Program-made: the position numbers and the translations under genes
From: Cymbidium sinense
Taxonomy: Eukaryota; Streptophyta; Magnoliopsida; Asparagales; Orchidaceae
Direction of reading: 5' to 3'
Assembly: GCA_021442155.1 (NCBI GenBank)
Contig: CM038220.1
Span: forward strand, 80,776,897-80,840,896
DNA length: 64,000 bases
Shown: positions 36,190 to 49,440 of the stretch, one piece after another
How the letters are laid out: each line of letters opens with the position of its first letter
How positions within the stretch are numbered: the stretch's first letter is position 1
The notes under the pieces: generated by a model
The model's database searches: none
What the model saw: the letters and a program-made list of their open reading frames with translations, nothing else
Told to the model about the DNA's origin: nothing

Positions 36190-38820
36190 AATCTTGTTTG
36201 AAAATAATTATCTTAAAAAATTCCATTCCAATTCATCAAAATATTCTCTTCTTTCGAAGCATTGTTTGCTTTTTTGCGAATCCACCATGACGTGTTTTAG
36301 GGTAGGTATAAGAGAACCCAAGACAACTTATCCTTCTTTCACAACATGAACACAAATTGAACATGATTCCCCGACGCTACTAGAGTAGTTGTAGGAGAAC
36401 CCAAGCGACATCCTATTTCGACTAGCATAACTAAGTTAGGTGTAAGAGAACCCAAGCGGCATCCTTTCTTGGTGGAATCACAACTACCATTCGTGGCACC
36501 ATTTCATCAACTCTTAAGCATGTTTTAGGTTAGGTGTAAGAGAACCCAAGTGGCATTCTGTCCTCCTTTAACACAAACACAAGTACAAAAATAAACACAT
36601 ATCTTTTATCTCGGGCTATTTTGATGTGAGAGAAAGCCCCCTGTGGCACTCGCTCATTAGCTGCTCTAGGTCTGGCTGACATGCTACCTTGCTAGTATGT
36701 TGCCCCAGTGGTCACTTGTCCAGTGAACGTGAGTCCCCATGCTTTCTTCCTGACTTGACCATTGTGAATCGATGAGGGTCTTGTTAGTTGGTAGACCACA
36801 CTGCGAAGCCAGTAAGCTACCTCATGTTGACTCTATTTAAGAGGATGTAAGCCTACACACTTTCTTCTTGAACTAGCTATCATTCACTGACTAGGTTGAG
36901 TATATTTGAAGCTTAGGATAAGTCTCCTAGTGGCTCTTTTCCTCTTGACTACTTTTGAGTTGATATAATTCCCCTAGTGGCATTCACTCAGTAGTCGCCC
37001 TAGGTCGGATAGCACCTGTCAAGCCGAAGACATACTATCTCGACAATTAGTTCCACTATAGGAGGATGTGAGTCCTTGATGCTTTCTTCCTAGGCTGATT
37101 GTCACAAATCGATGGGCATCTTAGGTTGGTTTATGTTCGCTATGCTGACAACGACTCACCCGGAGGATACAACACTCTTGACAGATATGAGTCCCCACAC
37201 TTTCTCCTTGAGTTGGCCACCGAATACCTATAGACATTATCTTCTGGTTTTGGATAAAGCCCTTAGTGGCCCCTCCCCTATGGGAACTCTATTTGGATTA
37301 CGTCCTTAGTGACCCCATTTAGACACTACCCGGGTTACTCTTGGATTGGATAGTCCCCCTTTCCTAGTAGCCATCCCTGTGGTTGGATAATTTGTTCAGC
37401 GGATGCACATATTCTCTCTTAGTTTAGTAAATCTGAGATAAGTCTAGGCTGATATATGCTCCTTCTCAGTGTGATCCCTTACAAACCAATAGGGTCCATG
37501 ATAAATAAGCAAACAAATAAACAAATAAATTTATTTGCTTGTGGATTAAGAATTCAAGCCCCCAATGACCCCTTTCCCAAGCAGGCATCCTATCTTTAGG
37601 CGTGTCACCGAACTCCTATAGGAATTACTTCACTACTTTTTAGTGGAGATAAGTCTGGTCAAGACTCTTCAAGAGTGCCTTAGGTCGGGTTTAATCTATT
37701 TTTCCACAAACAGGTTACCCCGATGATCATTTCACTCTGGAAGATGTAGGCCTACTATGCATTCTTTCTAGCATGACTATCGCAAACCAATGGGCAGTAC
37801 TAGGTCAGGTTGACATGTTACCTTGCTAATATGTTGCCAGTGGCCTTTTATTCATGAAAGATGTGAGTCCCCATGCTTTCTTCCCTGAATTAACCATTGC
37901 AAACTGAAAGACACCCCTTTGGTTGGATAATTCTCCCCTCAGCTGGGAACTACTCCATTTGGATCAGTAGATCTGAAGTAGGCCAAGGCCAACATGGCCC
38001 CTACTCAATGTGTCCATCACAAACCGACAGGATCCATCAAATATAATTAAAAATGGAATTAATTTTGACTATCTTTGAGCTGATTTAAGTCCTCGGCATT
38101 CACTCAAGAGTCACCTGGGTTGTCCGATTCATTGTGTTGCCAAGTCACTTGATGATTCCCACTTTGGAAGATGTAAGTATGGTGCGCTTTCTTCCTAGTA
38201 TAGTTGTTGCACACCAAAGGCAACCCCTTTAGTTTGATAGTCCTACTATGTGGTTGGTAGACTACCCCTTTTGATTGGAAAATTTGAAGTAGGCCAAAGA
38301 CGATATGGCCCCTACTCAGTATCTTCCATCACAAACTAATAGGGACCATCACAAAATTTTAAAATTTAAAATTTGAAACAAAACTAACCAACCTTCATAG
38401 TGGAGTCAAATTAAACAATCAAATCAATCAACTTCTCCTCAGAGAGATGCAAATCTTTCCAATTCTCTTAGTGGAATCAATTTAGTCCAACTTGTACTTG
38501 CTCCCCTTGTGGAGTGTTCACACTTTTATCCCCAGTGGATTCCAAATTAAAATCCCCTAGTGGATTTCACCACCTCTTATCCCTAGTGGATAACTTGAAC
38601 CTTCCCCCTAGTGGAAGGCTCACATACTCAATCCCTAATGGATTCCTCCTTCACTCTCTTATGTCTTTGACATAAGTTGAGTTGCATTGCACTAAGATCT
38701 TGGTTCCTTCTACACTTTGGATTTAGGAGTAGATTGTTTATGTTAGTGCTTGATTGTTCGGTCATTTTTGATCATATCGGTCAACACCAATACGCGTGGA
38801 ACGCCTTGTCTGTCACACCA
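36190..38820 (+). repeat. 3' non-coding tail of element C
   Basis: Reverse-complement relative of 1-2612 and 8009-10265, lying between the pol stop and the 3' LTR. Four blocks with 'gtgtaagagaacccaagcgg'-type sequence lie at 36298-36560. Degenerate ~310-bp related units lie around 36700-38350. A run of short 'ccctagtggat' units follows at 38500-38650. The last ~170 bases before the LTR have no clear polypurine tract, probably because of the rearrangement there. Confidence 0.75.
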
Positions 38821-38863
38821 TACCTATTAGGCATTAGGAAGATGGAGAATTTGAAAGCTCACA
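38821..38863. other. Rearranged start of the 3' LTR
   Basis: The TGTTGACC start is absent here. Bases 38841-38862 ('gatggagaatttgaaag' then 'ctcac') are the reverse complement of the LTR's own first ~40 bases (10565-10600), followed at 38864 by normal LTR sequence matching 10688. About 100 bases are lost and a short piece is inverted. Confidence 0.65.
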
Positions 38864-41800
38864 CCATAGGAAAAGGTTATGCCTTAGGGGTATTAGGAAG
38901 ATTTGTCTACCCTATAGCTCGAACCTAATCCTTACCTCTATCCTTCAAACCAATCCAAATGAAATCTTGAATCAATTCCAACTCAATTGATTTTCTCAAA
39001 TCATAAATTAATTCCAAAATCTGAATCATGAATCAATTCTAAATCAAATGATTGAAACCCATGATTGAATTCAAATCCCAAAATCTTTCATAAGCCCTTT
39101 TATTTAACCTTATGGACTTAGCTCAAACCAAATCCAAATCACTCAAAACTCAAAAGATTTTCTCATAACCCATTTATATTGTCATTTATATTCATAAATA
39201 TAAATGAAATATAAATTCAAATAACCAAAATAAATTCAGAACTCAAATCCAAATCTAACTAAAATCCAACTTATACTCTTTCAAGTCAAATCTTCGAACT
39301 TAGCTCAAACCAAATCCATATCACTCAAAACTTAAAAGATTTTCTCATAACCCATTTATATTCTCATTTATATTCACAAATATAAATAAAGTATAAATTC
39401 AAATAACCAAAACTAAACCTAAAGTTAAACCAAAATCCAATTTACACCTTTCAAGTCAAATCCTTGAACTTAGCCAATCCATTCTCAAATCAATCCAAAC
39501 TCTTGGATTTTTCTCTTCAAATGATTACTCCTTCAATCACATGCTCAAATATAAACATAAACTACAATCACCAAATCAAAATCAAACTAACCCAAGTCAA
39601 ACCCATGTTCACCCTTTCGAATTGAAATTGTCAAATGAACCAAAATCCATTTGACTCCAAATCACTTGCAATTGGATTTATATTTTCATCATAAGTCCAT
39701 ATGTGAGTTTAACCAAACATAAATCAAGCCTTTGATCAAGCCAACCCATTTAAGCTCACTTGACCCAAAGTGACCTAAAAGACCTTTTTTTGAGCTAAAT
39801 TCTAATCCCTCAATTGAACTAAGCCCATCTAAGCCTCACATTGTGAGCAACAATCATCCTAGGATGATCACTCAAATTGTGTCAAATTAAGTCAAACCAA
39901 GCCTTTGACCAAGTCAACACTTAACCCAAATGAGATCTAAACAAGCCAAAATTTACTATAAGCCAAATTGATTAAAAACCATTGATTTAAACCAATCCAT
40001 AATCAATGATTGAACATGATCAAGCCATCAATTGCCAAACCAAGCTAATTGGCCACTTGACCTAATTTGACCTAAATTGACCTAAAAGTCAAATGGGTCA
40101 AATCTTGATCTAAGCCAAATTGATTGCAACCAATGGGTCAAATTCATTTCAAATCACTTGTTGAACTTGACCAAAGCTTCAATTGACCAATTAGACCCAA
40201 CCTAGCCCAATTGACCATGAACTCAACTTGACCTAAAAGGTCAAATCAACTTGAAATCAAACCAAATCAAAATTGATTAAAACCAAAGCTTATAATACAT
40301 TTCCAAATGATCAACCAAGCCTAAACCAACCCATGACCTAACCCAATTGGGTCAAATGGGTCAAATTAGTCAACTTGACCCATTTGATCTAAATGAACCT
40401 ATATTAACCAATACCAAATCTAAATCAAATTGAACCAAACCAATGACACCCATAGGCTCCAAATGATCATTTGAACTTGACCTAACTCATGGTTTGACCC
40501 AATTTGACCAATTGGTCAACCTAACCCAATTTGGCCCAACTTGACCTAAATGGATCAAATTGAACAAAATCAAATCAAATGAACTCCAAATCACTTGAAA
40601 ATTGGCCCAATCCATTTTTGAATCATTTAAAATCTTCCCAACTTAAAATCATGGCCACTTGTCATCCTTCCATTGGTCCACATGGGCACTAAGGGAGGTG
40701 GTGAACATGACCCAATGAGCTTGGGTCGGCCATGACCCAAGCCAAGGCCAAACCGACCTCAACAATGGAAATTGAACACTTGGAATTCCAAATGCAGTCA
40801 CCTAGCACATGGGAACCCACTCTCCTTCCCTCCACTACTCAAAATGACCCATGTGGGGTGATTGGCACCTCAAATCATGCTTCTAATCCTTGCCATTGAT
40901 CAAAATGGCAAAATAGCCCATCACCGTCTGATCCAAGGAGGGGAGAGATATACTCCCCCTCATTCTCACTCAAATGATAAGCAATCATTTCCACAGAGCT
41001 AAGGTGATTGATCGAAGCCTCCCTAAGCTTTTCCAAGCCATTCCTAAGCTCCATTGATATCCCATTCTCGGTTTCACTTAAAGCCAAAATAGGTGAGATC
41101 AATCCCGAGCTCAACTCATCCAATTCTCCATCAAAACCAAATTAACCTTGAACACACCATTAGTGGACTTTGTTGAGCTCAACCAAGTCATTTCCCAAGT
41201 CTTCAAGCCACGGGATGCATCACTTCAATCAAAGCCAATCTCCATTGAAGGGGAGCTTGGTCAATCAAACCATCCACTTCAAATCAAGACCTAATTCCTT
41301 CAACAAGGTTTCGTCTCTACTAGACGAAGCTACTTCCTCCGTTGGAAGCACCGATGATAGTCTCTAGCGAGGTAATTTCTTGAAATTGTAGCCTTAAGAA
41401 AATTTTCTTGGTCCTTTTTGAAGAAAAGTGTCACCCTATTGGATCTTGACCATTGGATGTGCATCCCCCTCCTTTCGAAGGTGTGGGATCATTTTGATCC
41501 CAATACGAGCTTGAGTGAGCTCGAATTGAACGGGCTCATTATTTATGAAGGAGAAGGATCACCTGCCATCCATTCTGCATGATTAGAGTGGATGCTATGA
41601 TTATATCACGCTAGATCCCATTTGATTTAAAACTAAACCACAGGATTAATCTGCCCAATCTTAGATCGGAGACCATAGAGAAAGCATCCACGCCATGACT
41701 TAGATGGATGTGATAACATAAATAACCTATCCCATCATGCTATGTGGAAAGCGCATCACCTCCACGTGGCGAGGATTAGGGGTTAATTAGGCTTAATTAA

Positions 41801-44800
41801 TTCAATTTTAATGCTAAAACTTCTAAAATTCATAACTAATTATAGAAAAATCCAAAAAATGCAAACTCAGGTTCATTTTAAAGATAATTCAGAGAAGAAT
41901 AATTAAGTTTTATTAGAAATATAATTAATTTAATTACTCTCTATTTTATCAGGCCATTAACTCTAAACTTTTTGAGATTATTTGGTGGGATGACCTCTGT
42001 CTCCCATGATTTTCTTGGAATTTATTATTTGACTAATTAGGAGAATTGCTTGTTTCATCCCTAATCAATTTCTTAATTAAATTATTAATTAACATGTTAA
42101 ATAGTGATAAATTCACTAATTAAGCTTATTAATCATCATTAAACAATGAAGGAATTTAGGGAATGAGATTAGGACTTCTTTTCCAATCTTTTCCCTAAGA
42201 CTATTTCATTTGTATAAACACTTAATTAAGTTGTAATTAATTAATGGCCTAATCACTTCATTAATTAATTCAATTAATCAAACTCAAAACCAAATCATTC
42301 CAGAACTTAATCATTCAATTCTTGGGTAGATCTTTAGGTTTTCAATAACCTAAGAGTTTTTCAAAGGAAATTATAATCAAACTACATGTGTAGGAGAGTT
42401 ATAAAAGTACTTAATTAAACCCTTTAGCTTAATTAACCAATAATTGGGAGACAATTGCATTAGGCCCCTTTATTTCTTAGGTGCATTGTTGATTTAATTT
42501 CTATGTGGTTGCATATCATATGTTGGCTCATAATTACTTGGATAATTATGCTAAAGTGGTATAGGTAAGGCATAATTAATGGATTTAATTCATACCTTAA
42601 CCTAATCAAAATATAAAATCAACTTAATTGTTCCAAATTAAGCTAAACTAATTCATACATGGGGGAATGGGTTAGGATTAGCAAACCACTATCACATTTC
42701 CTAAGTCAAATCAAATTCAAAGATAAAAATCTCCTTAAAGAATTTTGATTCATTTTAAATGATCTTATTTTCTTAGGATTATCCTTAGAAATTAATTAGG
42801 GTGAATGAAGTCATGTGCTTATATTCCTTTATTTCTTTTCAATCATGCTAAATATTGCTTGCCATATGAAATCATGCATTCATTTTTTTAAAAAAAATTA
42901 ATTAAAGAAAATGTTTTTTTAATGTCAAATTGCATGTGTTGGCTAAAATTAAGAATATGAGTGGCTATTATCATTATTAAATCAAGAATTACTTTTCAAA
43001 ACTTATAAATCAAAAATTATAAATGAAGTGATGCTAGTTATGAATATTCATAAGCTTGCATGTGATGATAGCATAAGATGTATTATGAAGTTCTCTTTCC
43101 TTCTCTTAGTATGGATTTACATAGGATTTGCAAGTGTATAACTCATTTGAAAAGAATATAACACTTGCCTAAATCTATTCCTATGCATCCCTATATTAGA
43201 ACTTAGAAAGGACCTTCATATTACACATGTAAATCTTACATTCAAAGCAAACTTTAAGTAGCCCCAAGTAAGTCTTGAACCTTACGCTCCTAGTATAAAA
43301 AATAATGGCATCATTCTCACTTATAATTTATATACTGTGGATATGCATTTAGCTAGTGGATAAAAGAGTCTATCTTTTCTACATAATAAAGACATGCATT
43401 CATGGAATATCCAAATTTTCAAACCATATCTCTTTGCATCCATCATCAAGGCATTTAGATTTGGATTGCATGTATAGCTATGCTTAGGATTATTCATATG
43501 CATGGTATACATGGTAGAAAGAAACGAATGGGTGTGTGTTATGTGATAGTAATCCACCTTAACTAATTTTGAGAGGCCTTTCTTATTGAATAGGGCCATT
43601 TAGAAAGAATCTAAACTTACGATCAATTAAAATACATAATAAATCATTCACTAAAGGAAATCCATTAATGAATCTACCTTAGAAATACTTTAAGGTAGGG
43701 ATGAAAGAGAGTTCTCCTCTCTTTTCTTCTCATCATAACATTTAGTCACTAAGTGTTGGTTCATTCAAACCAAATCAAATCATCAACTAAAATTGCTAAA
43801 TCAACTAAAATCACTTAAACTGAAACCATCCTCTAAGTTAAACCTATCACACTTAGAATATTCTAATCTTAAAGCCTACCTAAGACATGCCACACAAGCT
43901 TTTAATGGCACACACATTAGGCTAAGTCACCATTTCTAGCTCTATGTGAGGGCAATGCATGGTTTGATGCTTGATTTTGTTTTGTGATGTAATATTTGTA
44001 GACTAAATGTTAGGGTGTATGTGCGTAGACTGGATGATAGGGCGATCTTAGCCTAATCATGTATTCTATAGGGGATTATGCTTAAGGGGCGTTGTAATAA
44101 AAATATAAATGCTTTTGTTATGTAGGTTGCTTATACCCCTAAGCATAATCCAAACTAGGACAGGTGGACTTGGTTACCCATATGTGGGGTGCTAAGTCCA
44201 ACTTATTCATATAACTGCTTGGGTTGTGTTGTATATTTAACTAACCTTTATTTTGCAGGTTTAGTTAGATTTACCTTTCCCATTTTGATGTAAATTTTGC
44301 AATTAATATTTGGAATGAATTTTATGGGGGATTAGGATCAACATTGGTCATAAAACTAAGTTTTATGCACCATGTGATGCCTTTAGAGCAACCATATTCC
44401 AATCAAGCCAAAAGGAAGAAAAGAAGCAAATCAAAATGAAGAATGAAGGGTGAAGAATGAAGACTCCCATAACATGAATTCCTTTTAATTATAATTATTC
44501 ATTTATAATCTAGTTTGTATAAGGGTAAAGCTAGGCTACCCATTTTCCTTTTTCGAGTTGTGTGGTGGAACCCGACCACATCAGGCCTCTTATTCTTTTA
44601 CGCTAATTTTATACATTAATTGATGTTTTGTTTATGATTGCAAATAGGATGGCATGATCTTCCTAATTTCTTAATTGTTTGATGGTTGTTGAATGGCCTG
44701 GATATGATTAGACTCTTAGGGAAAAATAAATTTTCTATCCAATTAATTAACTCAAAATTAAATTAAACAACTCATAATCTCACATAAAGCCTAGGATATA

Positions 44801-46020
44801 AATCAAGATAATAAAATATTTAGCAACCCCTTAGTTGGATATTGTATGTCTCACATCATGCATAAATCATATTGCTTCACTCTTGCTAATGGAGGGCTTC
44901 CACCTTTGCCAGAGAAAATGGCTTGACCTTTGAGAGCCATGGTGGAAACACACCTCCTTATTTTTGATTTTGGCCCATAACCAATCTTCTCATGCATTAG
45001 GAATATAAAATCTCATAGCTTGTGTCAAATAATAATGTCCAAAAATCAAAATAAATCTTAACAAAATTTGCATTAGATTAAGTCATCATTCATGCCCCTC
45101 ATGATCTAGTCTCTTAGAGAGTGAGTTTAAAGACTTAGTCTCCTTTCTAAAATAAACAATAGCTTAGCTATCTTGTAAAGCATAAGACTTGCCTACATGT
45201 ATTTAAAATCATAGGAAGAGTTAGTTGGTGGCCTCCCCTAGGCAGTTGTTAGTCCAACAGTCGGATGATTTATTCTCTCTTATGGAGGTAAACCATATGC
45301 TAATTTTTATCTTAGATTTAGGTTGGGCTTTGGCCCTCACCAAAGCTCCCTAGATTTAGGATCTGAGGTTGCGGTTTCCTTTGTAGGCTACAAGCATAAA
45401 TTCTCACCTCTTAGGCATTTCTACAATCTTGTGTTGTGGAATTGTAAGCCTTAGATTTTTAATAGAAATTAAACTCAAAGCATATAATTCTCCTCAAATT
45501 CAAAAATATAAAGCCCAACCATAGGGTAGTTTGGGATGCTCACTGGGCTTCCTAATATCATGAACATCTCCTATTCATCTTCCTTTGGTTTTGAAAATAA
45601 CTCCTCTTTTGATCAATCCCACTTGATTTTCTAAAAAATAACCAATTGATTGATAGTCCTATCATTAAAATCTTTGAAGACAAAGATCATTTACCTTAAT
45701 CGAGAGTATTCCTATGAATCTCATTCCTTAGTGTGTAATTAACTATGGAGGCTTGCCTCCAAAGGGAACTTAACGAACCTGGTTTAAAATAAACCCTACT
45801 TTATTTTTCTATGTAAGGTAGGGGAAGATCTCTGGTACATCAAAGACCCATTGTCCTTAGGAGTATTTATTAAGTGATTAGGTCCATTATAGGATAGTGA
45901 CTTCTATCTATCAAGATAGTACATCATTCCTCAATGTCATACCCGATCACGCTAATAAGTACATCTGTAGATCTACGTGGTGTCCAACTCAACCAAAATC
46001 TTACAAAATAACACACCACA
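38864..46020 (+). repeat. 3' LTR of element C (7.2 kb)
   Basis: Collinear with 10688-17940 and ends CACCACA at 46020. By eye about nine of ten bases agree with the 5' LTR in the stretches compared, with many small indels. It keeps the TATA-like box (44104-44111), the hairpin after it, the TTGACC cluster and the internal duplication. A deletion of roughly 100 bases near 43240 removes part of the GC-rich inverted repeat seen in the 5' LTR at 15249-15274. Confidence 0.88.
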
Positions 46021-46025
46021 GGTGT
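46021..46025. other. Target site duplication, right (GGTGT)
   Basis: Partner of 10547-10551; one transition apart. Confidence 0.8.
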
Positions 46026-46790
46026 CTCTCCTCTAAAACTTTAAGCTCTTCTAACTGCAGCTTGACATTCTGCTTTGTAGTAATCTTACTACCCACAACT
46101 ATCCTGAGTGATGAGAGTTGAATTTCTAATGGTAGAACGGCTTCAGACCCATACATTAGGGAAAATGGGGTAGATTGAGTTGGAGTTTTATTTGTGGTGC
46201 GGTAGGCCCACAAGGCTTCAACCAACTACACATGCCACTGTCTTTTGTTGTCATTGAGTGTCTTCTTCAATATTTGGATGAGAGTTTTATTTAATGCTTC
46301 TGCTAGATTGTTTTCCCATGGGTAGTAGATAGTGGAGTATCTTCAATCTATGTTGTGTCTCCGGGCAAAGCTATTGATTTTGGTGCTCTTGAATGCAGTG
46401 CCATTATCAGATTTTATTCGTCGAGGCTCCCCAAACCTATATACGATATGGTTCCTGAAAAATTGGAGCACATACTGAGTTGTGATCTCTCTAAGTGAGA
46501 TTTCCTTCGCCCACTTAGAAAAGTAGTCGTTGGTAGCTAGAATGAACTGGTGACCCTTGGAAGAAGGAGAATCAATCAAACCCACAATGTTAGTTCCCCA
46601 ACACTCAAATGGCCATGAGACCAAAACAAAATGTAGAATGTTAGGTGGTTGATGAAACACCACACCATTCACCTAACATTGGTAGCACCTCCTAGCTACA
46701 TCCATACAATCTGTAATCATCGTGGACCAGTAGTATCTTAGTATTTTGATATTGGCTTTCATCTTCGGACTGAACTAGTGAGCTCTGCAT
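46021..46790 (-). pseudogene. Integrase of element B, N-terminal and core part
   Basis: Two overlapping open pieces (46001-46225 and 46343-46672). Readable: PPNILHFVLVSWPFECWGTNIVGL, then FSKWAKEISLREITTQYVLQFF, then SDNGTAFKSTKINSFARRH, then KRQWH at 46235-46246, then VEALWAYRTTNKTPTQSTPFSLMYGSEAVLP. Second Asp and Glu are kept. The first catalytic Asp is Asn (WGTNIV), as in A. The rest is at 10266-10551, across C. Confidence 0.87.
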
Positions 46791-47062
46791 AAACTTGAGT
46801 GTACCTCAGTTACGATCTTATGGGCTTCATGTTTTGGTAAATAACATAACCATATATGATCAAAAGATCATCGATATAAAGTGCCATCCACAAGAGCATA
46901 GAAGAGAGCTCTCTATTTCACCTGATGAGCTAATGACTTATCTTGAGGTAATTTTCCCATGTTTAAGTAATCCATGAATGGTTTCCTCTAATCTAATTCA
47001 TCCTCCTTGGCAACGAACCTCCCCTTCAAAGAGAGTCTATCGATGAGTTATCAATATAAAAC

Positions 47063-47492
47063 TCATCTATTTTGAACCCTTATTGAAATGGACTCATCTT
47101 TTGGGCATGCCAACTCCTTGGCAAGCTTGGCCAATGCATCTTCTATAGCATTATATCCTTGAGGAATCTTATAGATAGTGACTTCTGGGATATGGGCCAA
47201 CAACTCCATGGTGTACTTGTGGTAATGATGGAGCTTAGGCTTTAGAACTTTATAGGACATAGCAATTTGGTTGATGATGAGCTAAGATGTCGACACTGAC
47301 GATAATGTAACGACTAACTCTAGACTATCAATCAGACCTTCATATTTAGTTGGTGCATGGATTGGATAGATGATATGAGAATTTCATTACATTGTGGTGC
47401 GGAGTTAGTAGAATTACTCTTACCCTTGCCTTCCATTGAAGAGTAGATCGTGAGTCTTCTCCTTCTGAGAGGAGGCTGCACTGTCAAAATAC
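47063..47492 (-). pseudogene. Archaeal-type RNase H (aRH) of element B
   Basis: Runs from the MYFD-like start (47492) to a 65-codon open end at 47063: KVLKPKLHHYHKYTMELLAHIPEVTIYKIPQG, then EDALAKLAKELACP. A small deletion has removed part of the GDSQ segment near 47290. Between 46790 and 47063 is the decayed aRH-integrase linker. Confidence 0.75.
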
Positions 47493-47499
47493 ATCTCCC

Positions 47500-48790
47500 A
47501 ATGGTGAATGCTAGTGTCCCCTAAGTTCATGATTCATTCATCAAGGAGGTCATCACTAAGTGGAGAATCAACAAAAAGTGGGTGTGCTGCTAAGAAATCT
47601 ATTAGTGCCTATCCTTCCACAACACGAAGGGGTACGAATGCGAACTGCGATAAAATCATGGACCATCGTGCCAATCGTCCAGATAATGTTGGCCGTGTCA
47701 TGAGATATTATAGTGGATTGATTCTAGAGATCAGATTAACCTCATGAAAATCATGTAGGGTCATAGCTTTTGGGATGCAAAGATTAAAGCTAGGTTTCTA
47801 GGTGGGTAGTTTACCTTAGTAGGGATTATATAATGAATGAGGTAGTAGAGGGAATTTTTTTCCCCTCATCATTGGCTTGAGCCAACAATGCATTGAGGGA
47901 GTCATCTAATGTAGTGGTGCAGAGGATCAATGGCTTGCCCGGGATAGGGGCTGCTAGAAATAGCGTCATCAGGTAGTGCTTGATGTTTTCAAAGGCATGC
48001 TAGCACTTATCATCCCACCTAAACTTGACATCCTTTTTGATAAGTGCTGAGAATGGCTGGCATCTTCCTGATAGGTTGGATATGAAGCATCTTAGATATG
48101 CCAACTGCCCTTGAAATGATCTGAGTTGAGTCAGACTTTTAGGGGGTGGTATTTCTAAGATAACCTTGATCTTCTCCGAGTCGATCTCTATTCCCCGGTG
48201 TTGAACAACAAACCTAAAAAATTTCCTTGAAGCCACTCCAAATACACACTTCATGGGATTCATTTTGAGGTTAAATTTTCTTAACCATTCAAAAACTACT
48301 CTCAAGTCAAAGAGATGGTCTTTTTTTTCTTTGCTTTTGACCACTAGATCATCAACATATCAATTAACTTGATGATGAATAAGTTCATTGAAAATATGAG
48401 TCATGGCCCACCAGTATGTAGCACTGGCATTTTAAGGCTAAAAGGCATAACCTTATAACAAATGATTTCGATCAGGGTTCGAAAAGCAGTGTTTCTTTCA
48501 TTGTCGAGGGCCATCTTGATTTGGTTGTAGCCAGATGAACAATCAATAAAGGAGAATACTGTATGAGATTAGGCAATGTCCACCATCAATTTTGGTATAG
48601 AAAGTGGAAATTTATCTTTAGGACATGCCTTGTTTAGATCCTTAAAATCGACGCATATGTGAATTTGGACATTCTTTTTCTTAACTAGGATGACACTAGC
48701 TAACCAGGTAGGGTATTTTTCTTCCCTGATAAAATCAGCATCGATCAATTTCTTAATTTTAGAAGTGACCTATTGTTCAATTTCTAATCG
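47500..48790 (-). pseudogene. First RNase H and RT of element B
   Basis: The 114-codon open piece at 48000-48344 gives the RT thumb/connection (FDLRVVFEWLRKFNLKMNPMK, then FFRFVVQHRGIEIDSEKIK, then LTQLRSFQGQLAYLRCFISNL). YVDD is at 48348-48359, preceded by a stop. Fingers/palm continue to 48790 (RICVDFK, KACPKD-type words on the minus strand at 48600-48650). Ty3-type RNase H remnants fill 47500-47990. Confidence 0.85.
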
Positions 48791-49440
48791 CATGCGTTTA
48801 GGAGCTTTCTTGATAGGGTTAGCATTAGGATTTATTGCTAGCATGTGGACTGCCACATCAAAAAATAAACTAGGCATTTCTTCATAACTCCATGCAAAAT
48901 AGTCCTTAAACTCAGCTAATAGCCTAACTAAGTCATTGGCTTCTTGTTCATTCAATAAGGAACTGATGTACGTTGGGCATGGATCTTCTTTTATTTCTAA
49001 GTTAATTTCCTTGAGTTCATCCATGGTTCATCTGATTTCTTCTTCAAACTCTGGTGGTGCATCTTTGACTCGTGCTCATTTGATTTGAAGTTTCTAAACA
49101 TGCCTCCTCATAAGAGTTAGCATGATTTGAGAAGAACATATTAGACCCCAAATGAGTGGTGATGACTACGCAATGGTTATCATCATCGACTGGACCCACT
49201 GTGCCAAATCCTAGTCCTGATCTTAATTAACAGTGTCTACTTTGGTTGTCCCATAATCTTTCAAAATAGTTTGACCTGTGTTTAGAGCGAGTATGTTGGA
49301 TTAATCCCTTATTTGCTAAGTTAATAACACAAGGTGAATACCAATCAAGAGGTAGTCGTATTAAATCTTTATATGAATCATCCTCAAGTTCTACATTGGC
49401 TCCCTGACTTGAGGAAGATGCATCAAACAAAAACCTCTTT
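48791..49440 (-). pseudogene. Pre-RT linker of element B
   Basis: Open piece 48770-49024 with MDELKEINLEIKEDPCPTYI, SLLNEQEANDLVRLLAEFKD and FAWSYEEMPSL, ending PIKKAPKRMRLEIEQ at the RT border. A second open piece at 49227-49430 begins FDASSSSQGANVELEDDS. Same order as in A and C. Confidence 0.7.

Larger units (their letters stand above)
10552..46020 (+). mobile_element. Giant Tat/Ogre-type retrotransposon, element C
   Basis: Complete though decayed plus-strand element. It has the 5' LTR beginning TGTTGACC, a tRNA-Arg primer site, a structured leader, gag, protease, RT, RNase H, archaeal RNase H, integrase, a 2.6-kb tail, and a 3' LTR ending CACCACA. It is bounded by a 5-bp target duplication inside B's integrase gene. 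Total span is 35.5 kb; without the nested solo LTR about 27.7 kb, near or above the upper end I know for plant LTR retrotransposons. All reading frames carry stops and indels. Confidence 0.88.
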
